Part shown: positions 6,826 to 11,331 of the stretch, piece after piece
Layout: each line of letters starts with the position of its first letter
Numbering within the stretch: the stretch's first letter is position 1
NCBI GenBank assembly: GCA_964496975.1
Contig: CAZCBN010000108.1
Span: forward strand, 1-11,331
Direction: 5' to 3'
DNA: 11,331 nt
DNA from: CAZCBN01 sp964496975
GTDB taxonomy: Bacteria > Planctomycetota > Phycisphaerae > Phycisphaerales > UBA1924
The notes under the pieces: model-generated
Database searches by the model: none
What the model was told of the DNA's origin: nothing
What the model saw: only the letters and a program-made list of their open reading frames with translations
Made by a program: the position numbers and the translations under genes

Positions 6826-9800
6826 TCACCGCATGACCGAAAGGCTCACCGTCGGCCCGTCCAGCAGGCCCAGCGCCTCCGACCGCGTCACGTCGGGCGA
6901 CTCGATGAAGTCCACCACCCGGCTCCGCACCACGGCGTACTCCGCGTCCGACAAGCCCAACGCGCGGATGCGCCCCAGAAGCTCGCGCAGGCCCGTGAGG
7001 TCCGCGACGAGCCGGTCCACCCGCTCGGCCGTCATCGCCGGCCCACGCCCGGCTTCGGCGCCGGCGTCTTGGGCTGTTTCCTCGGCATTTTCGGCGGGTT
7101 CGACGCCCGCGTCGGCCGCGCTCTCCGCTGGCTGGGCGACCATCACGGCAAGGCTCAGCGGCGCCGCCTCGCCCCCCTCGGCCGCCCGCGCGGCGATGAA
7201 CGCCAGGAAGGCTTCGGGGTCAATCTCGTCCGCGCCGGGGTTCGCCTCGAAGTAGTCCTGCGAGGCCAGTGAAAACGCTTCCCGGATCTCCCCGCGACGG
7301 TTCACCACCCGCGGCACGCCCGACTCGTCCAGCAGCGGCGCGCCGTCCGGCCCGACCGCTTGCGCCAGGAACACGCCGCGGTACACCTCGAGCACCGCGT
7401 TCACCCGGTCCACCTCAAGCCGCTCGACCGTCACGGGGCTCTGGCTCGCGCCCGGCGCGGCGAGGTCCACGAACGTGGACGCCGCCGCGACGGCCGGGGG
7501 CGTGCCGCCCGCGACGGCCTCGGCGCCGAAGCGGGCGTCGATGCCCAGCTCGCGGAGCGCCTCGATCGCCGCCGGGTCGAGCGAGGCCCGCGACTCGATG
7601 CGGTTGCCGCCGTCCTCGCGCGGGATGGCCCCGGCGATGGCCTCGGAGACGTTGGTGTTGCTCGGGCCGTCGGCGCGGAGATCGAGCAGCGTGACAAGCC
7701 CGCCGTCGGCGAAACGCACCAGGTCCGGCAGCGACGCGTCGAACGCCTTCACCACAAAGCCCGAGCCGCCCGCGACGTTCGCGTCGCCCGTGGGCAGGCC
7801 GAACTCGGGCTGGCCCGCGTCGGCCGACAACGCCTCGACGTTCACGATCGGCCCCATCGTGATCACGCCGCCCGAGACGAAGTCCGTGCCGTTGTCCTGC
7901 ACGACCTGATTGGTGGTGGGGTCGAAGACATCCCCCGCCTCGCGCGAGGCGATGGTGACGCCGGCGGCATTCAGTACAAGATCGCCCAGCGTGGTGATGT
8001 CGCCCACGCGGGCCGCGCCCGAGCCGCCGAACGCCGCGCTGATCTGCCCGTCGAGCGCGCCGAGGACGAGCAGCTTCTCGCGCGCGCCCATGGTGAACTC
8101 ACCGGCCCGCAGCACAAACGGATCGGCCTCGCCGGAGCCCCCCGCAGCGAAGGCCGCGGCGTCGCCCAGCACCACGGTCGCGGCAACGGGCACGCCCTCG
8201 CGACCGTCGCGCGCCTCGCCGGGCGTGTCGTCGAAGTTCAGCCGCAGCGCCGCGAGCGGGGCGGTCACGCCCACGCCGCCGCCGATGTTGATGATCGGCA
8301 GGTCGCCGTCGGGCTGGCCCGCGACGAGGCCGCCGCGCGAGCCGTCGACCAGCAGCGTGAGCGTGCGGCCGGGCTGGCCGTCGCCGTCGACGAAGCCGGT
8401 GATGACGATGCCGTCGGCGGCCGTCGCCGCGCCGGTGCTTCGGATGCGCACGTCCCCCGCGACGACGAGGTCGCCCTGCACGCGCACGCCCGCGGTGGTC
8501 AGCAGGTCGCCGCCGAGCGTGAGGGCGGCGGGCCCGGCGTGCTCGAAGCGGCCGAGCGCATCGCGCGAGCCGATGTCGGCGCCGAACACCACGGCCGAGG
8601 CGCCCGCCGTGCGGAGCGAGGCCGCCAGGCCCGGCGCCGAGTCGACGCGGCCCAGGAAGTCCACGCGGTCGCCGCGCACCTCGAGCGACCGGGCGAGGCG
8701 TGTGTCGCCCTCGATGCGGAAGCCGCCGGTGACGAAGGCGTCGCCGCCGAGCGTGGTCTCGCCGGCCGAGACGAGCACGTCGCGCAGCGCCGCCGCGCCG
8801 GCGACGCCGCCGATGGAGCCGAGCTCCACGACCGTCTGCCCGTTGCCATCAATGCGGAGCGTCACGCCCGCCGGCCCCGAGTCCGCGGCGGCCGCGATCG
8901 GCCCGAGCAGCCGCACCTCGCCCGCGCCCGGCCCCACACGCACCGACACATCGCCCCGCAGCGTCGTGCCGTCGGCCGACCACACGAGCCGCTCGCCCGC
9001 GGCGAACTCGCCCGAGGCCTCCAGCGTCGCCGCATCAACCAGCACATCGCCCGCCGCGTCCACGCGGCCCACGAGCGACGCGGCACCCGCGGCCTCGATC
9101 GACACGTCGCCGCCCGCCTGAAGGTCGGCCGCCAGCGCGAACGACTGCGCGGTGTACGACTGCGAGCCCGCGGTCCGCACGCCCGTCGACACGGAGATCG
9201 CGCCGTCGGCCTGCGCGACGAGCGCCCCGCCCTCCACCCGCGCCCCCTCGGCCCAGGCGATGGAGACCGCGGTGTAGCGCTGCGTGCCCGTCGACAGCAC
9301 GGCCCCTTCCACAACGACGCCATCGGCCGAAACATCGATCGCGCCGCCCGACGACACAAGGCCCGACGCCGCGACGCGCAGACCGGCGACGTCAAACACC
9401 TGGTCGCCCGTCGACCGCACCGCCCCCGCCAGCACCGCCTCGCCGCCGACGAGCGAGAACGCGTCCGACTCGATCACGCCGGTCGACAGCAGCGAGAAGA
9501 CATCGGCCTCGAGCGTCGCGTCGCCGGCGGCGATCGCCTCGCCCCGCACAACGGCCCGCCGCGTCCGCAGCGTGAGGCCCCCACCGCTCTCCAGCCGGCG
9601 TGAGCCCGCGAGCGTCCACGAGTTGGCGTCGTACGACTGGTCGCCGAACGTTGTCACGTCGCCGTCCAGCAGCGTCGTGGGCCCGCTCGCGGCGACATCG
9701 CCCGCGGTGCTGACGAGCGACGCGCCGTCCAGCGTGAAGGAGAGCCGGCCGGCGTACCGCTGGTCGCCGGTTGTCGTGACGTTCTGCTGCACGAGCACGC

Positions 9801-11331
9801 GGTCCGCCGTGGCGCTGAATGCGCCGAGCGCCCGCGTCTGCCCGACGGGCCCAAAGGCCAGCACGCCCCCGCGCCCCGCGTCGAGCGTCAGCGATCCCGC
9901 GCCCGCCGCCGCGCCCTCGATGGGCCCGAGGATGGACAGGTCCCCGTCGGCGAGGACCGACGCCGCGCCGGCGACATCGACCGGCCCGTCCACCCGCACG
10001 TCCCCGGCCGCGTCGAACTCGCCCGCGAGGCGCACCGCGGCCCCTCGCAGCGTCGCGTCGCCCTCCACGCGCACGTCGCCGGTGCCGACGCTGATCAGGC
10101 CCGATGAATCAAGAACCGCCGCCACCGGGATCACCGCGTTGGACGCGAACACGGGCCCGCCCGCCTGCGTGACAAACGTCACCGTCCGCCCGGCGCCGCC
10201 GACGATGCCGTCGAGCGCCCGCTGCGACACGTGCAGCGTCCCCGCCACGCGGTCGCCGATGGAGATGCCCCGGGCCGCGGTGAAGGGGGCGAAGACCGCG
10301 TCGTTCACGTCGAGGGCGAAGGCGCCGGCCCCGTCGTCAAACCCGTCGGCCGTCAGTTCCAACCGCGCCGCCTCGACGAGGCCCGCGACGCTCGCCGTGC
10401 CGTTCGCAAAGAGCCGGACCCGCTCCGTGCCGACGCCGCGCACGCCCCGCGTGGAGAGGCTCCCGCCCGCGCCGAGCGAGAAGAGATCGAGCGCGTTCCC
10501 GTTCAGCATCACGTCGCCGCCGAGGACGAGCGCCTCGCCCCCGAGACGGGTGCGCAGCGTCTGCGGCCCGCCGGCGAGATCAATCCTCGCGGCCTGCACG
10601 TCAAGCCGGCCGACGTCCACGAGCCCGCCGGCGAACCGGGCCGCGGCCGCATCCACGGCGAGCGTGCGCGCAAAGCCCGTCACCTCGCCGTTGAACGCCG
10701 CCGCGCCGTCGGCCGACGCGACGGTCACGTCCGTGCCGAGCGTCAGCTCGCCGTCGAAAACAACGCCCGAGTCGCCCGCGATGCGCGTCGCCCCGGCGAG
10801 CCCCGTGGCCGTCGCGGGGCCGATGAAGCGGACCACGCCGTCGGTCGAGTAGCTCGCGCCGCGCAGCGTGAGGCCCGGGCCCGCCGCGTCGTCGGCCCGC
10901 AGCGTCAGGTTCCCCCGCGCGTCGATCGACGCGACGCTCACGCTCGCCCCGCGGATCGAGACGCCCTGGGCCCCGCGGACGGACGACGCGTCGCGCAGCA
11001 GGACATCACGCCCCGCGAGGACCTCCAACGCGCCGCCGAGTCCGCCGGCCGCCGGCCCGCGCACCGAAACGAGGTCCACCGCGTCCGCCGCGTTGATCCG
11101 CAGGCCTACGCCGGCGTCCAGCCGCAGCGGCCCGCCGCGCACGACCACGTCGCCCCCCGCGCCGTCCGCCACGAGCGACACGACATCACCCGCCCCGCCG
11201 CCGCGCACGCGCGTCGTCGCCGCCGTCAGCGTGATCGACCCCGCGTCGACCACCGTGCCGAACAGTTCGATCTCCGCCGCCGACACGTCCAGGCCCGACA
11301 GCGCCCGCGTCGCCCCCACGTCCCGCAGCGC
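6826..11331 (-). CDS. Giant filamentous-haemagglutinin-like beta-helix repeat protein (C-terminal 1501 residues, 5' end outside window)
   Basis: Only the C-terminal part is visible: the frame is open at the window edge (reading ...ALRDVGATRAL), so the real start and any secretion signal or haemagglutination-type N-terminal domain lie to the right. Numbering from the GTG at 11319, residues 1 to about 1210 are Gly/Ala/Val/Asp-rich short beta strands with endlessly varied GDVxV, LxGDV and VxADG turns, typical of a right-handed parallel beta helix in secreted or surface adhesin-like proteins. A block of about 40-residue repeats with a T-x-G-x-Q-x-Y motif spans about 505-770. After the helix come an alpha-helical segment with EVDRVNAVLEVYRGVF, an acidic Ala/Glu linker (about 1396-1425) and a charged helical tail. 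There is no cysteine, no outer-membrane beta-barrel, no LPXTG and no obvious C-terminal sorting signal in the visible part. Surface or extracellular location is inferred from the fold, and adhesion is only a family-based guess. Confidence 0.85.
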   Translation of the reverse strand, partial: ALRDVGATRALSGLDVSAAEIELFGTVVDAGSITLTAATTRVRGGGAGDVVSLVADGAGGDVVVRGGPLRLDAGVGLRINAADAVDLVSVRGPAAGGLGGALEVLAGRDVLLRDASSVRGAQGVSIRGASVSVASIDARGNLTLRADDAAGPGLTLRGASYSTDGVVRFIGPATATGLAGATRIAGDSGVVFDGELTLGTDVTVASADGAAAFNGEVTGFARTLAVDAAAARFAGGLVDVGRLDVQAARIDLAGGPQTLRTRLGGEALVLGGDVMLNGNALDLFSLGAGGSLSTRGVRGVGTERVRLFANGTASVAGLVEAARLELTADGFDDGAGAFALDVNDAVFAPFTAARGISIGDRVAGTLHVSQRALDGIVGGAGRTVTFVTQAGGPVFASNAVIPVAAVLDSSGLISVGTGDVRVEGDATLRGAAVRLAGEFDAAGDVRVDGPVDVAGAASVLADGDLSILGPIEGAAAGAGSLTLDAGRGGVLAFGPVGQTRALGAFSATADRVLVQQNVTTTGDQRYAGRLSFTLDGASLVSTAGDVAASGPTTLLDGDVTTFGDQSYDANSWTLAGSRRLESGGGLTLRTRRAVVRGEAIAAGDATLEADVFSLLSTGVIESDAFSLVGGEAVLAGAVRSTGDQVFDVAGLRVAASGLVSSGGAIDVSADGVVVEGAVLSTGTQRYTAVSIAWAEGARVEGGALVAQADGAISVSTGVRTAGSQSYTAQSFALAADLQAGGDVSIEAAGAASLVGRVDAAGDVLVDAATLEASGEFAAGERLVWSADGTTLRGDVSVRVGPGAGEVRLLGPIAAAADSGPAGVTLRIDGNGQTVVELGSIGGVAGAAALRDVLVSAGETTLGGDAFVTGGFRIEGDTRLARSLEVRGDRVDFLGRVDSAPGLAASLRTAGASAVVFGADIGSRDALGRFEHAGPAALTLGGDLLTTAGVRVQGDLVVAGDVRIRSTGAATAADGIVITGFVDGDGQPGRTLTLLVDGSRGGLVAGQPDGDLPIINIGGGVGVTAPLAALRLNFDDTPGEARDGREGVPVAATVVLGDAAAFAAGGSGEADPFVLRAGEFTMGAREKLLVLGALDGQISAAFGGSGAARVGDITTLGDLVLNAAGVTIASREAGDVFDPTTNQVVQDNGTDFVSGGVITMGPIVNVEALSADAGQPEFGLPTGDANVAGGSGFVVKAFDASLPDLVRFADGGLVTLLDLRADGPSNTNVSEAIAGAIPREDGGNRIESRASLDPAAIEALRELGIDARFGAEAVAGGTPPAVAAASTFVDLAAPGASQSPVTVERLEVDRVNAVLEVYRGVFLAQAVGPDGAPLLDESGVPRVVNRRGEIREAFSLASQDYFEANPGADEIDPEAFLAFIAARAAEGGEAAPLSLAVMVAQPAESAADAGVEPAENAEETAQDAGAEAGRGPAMTAERVDRLVADLTGLRELLGRIRALGLSDAEYAVVRSRVVDFIESPDVTRSEALGLLDGPTVSLSVMR
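9010..9807 (-). repeat. Seven protein-level repeats of about 40 residues (120 bp) in the beta-helix
   Basis: The reference glycine of each unit lies at residues 518, 559, 599, 638, 678, 718 and 757 (numbered from the GTG at 11319), spacings of 39-41. Units 1, 2, 4, 5 and 6 keep the motif as TTTGDQRYAG, TTFGDQSYDA, RSTGDQVFDV, LSTGTQRYTA and RTAGSQSYTA; units 3 and 7 are degenerate (IAAGDATLEA, VDAAGDVLVD). Forty residues equal about two coils of the roughly 19-20 residue rungs known for haemagglutinin-type helices. Confidence 0.75.

Noticed and set aside
2294..7255. A plus-strand open frame of 1653 codons opposite the kinase, the intergenic region and the glutamine synthetase
   Set aside because: It is antisense to two genes with clear catalytic motifs, passes through a terminator and an intergenic region, and its translation is Ala/Gly/Val/Asp/Glu-biased without domains. 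It is an artefact of very high GC at third codon positions.
7360..9603. A 747-codon plus-strand open frame opposite the beta-helix gene
   Set aside because: Arg/Ala/His-rich shadow with no domain or motif, lying inside a clearly protein-like minus-strand gene.

Overview
The window is very GC-rich and looks like a chromosomal piece from a Planctomycetota bacterium, probably class Phycisphaerae. That is an inference from gene content: a type III glutamine synthetase, a multi-PAS kinase with a NarL/FixJ-type regulator, and a very large filamentous-haemagglutinin-like beta-helix protein. No rRNA, tRNA or single-copy marker is present to confirm it.

All four large genes are on the minus strand. 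Read in the direction of transcription (right to left) they are: (1) the C-terminal 1501 residues of a giant repetitive beta-helix surface-type protein (11331-6826, N-terminus outside the window), followed by a probable terminator at 6749-6773; (2) a complete type III glutamine synthetase, glnN-like (6577-4352), with a good Shine-Dalgarno site and a very strong terminator at 4274-4321; (3) a soluble histidine kinase with four PAS regions (4102-1290), whose C-terminus is a degenerate receiver-like domain; (4) a NarL/FixJ-family response regulator (1293-571). The stop codon of the kinase overlaps the start codon of the regulator (ATGA), so these two are a translationally coupled two-component pair in one operon.

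A run of 10 N inside the kinase gene shifts the reading frame. The bases on both sides of the run are the same 7-mer. Collapsing the duplicate and the Ns removes 17 bases and restores one open frame of 931 codons, so the break is almost certainly an assembly artefact and the gene is intact.

The left 570 bases have no convincing protein gene. They hold the least explained part of the window: a plus-strand segment of about 450 nt built from successive strong inverted repeats (stems up to 9-10 bp), ending in a textbook intrinsic terminator at 429-463. It contains a 13-base perfect match to the complement of the 16S rRNA 3' tail, placed at ideal spacing before a 12-codon GTG-started reading frame. 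It could be a non-coding RNA, a leader RNA or a regulated mini-gene. None of the hallmark sequences of RNase P RNA, tmRNA or SRP RNA were found. Between this terminator and the end of the regulator gene lies a short 15-bp tandem repeat.
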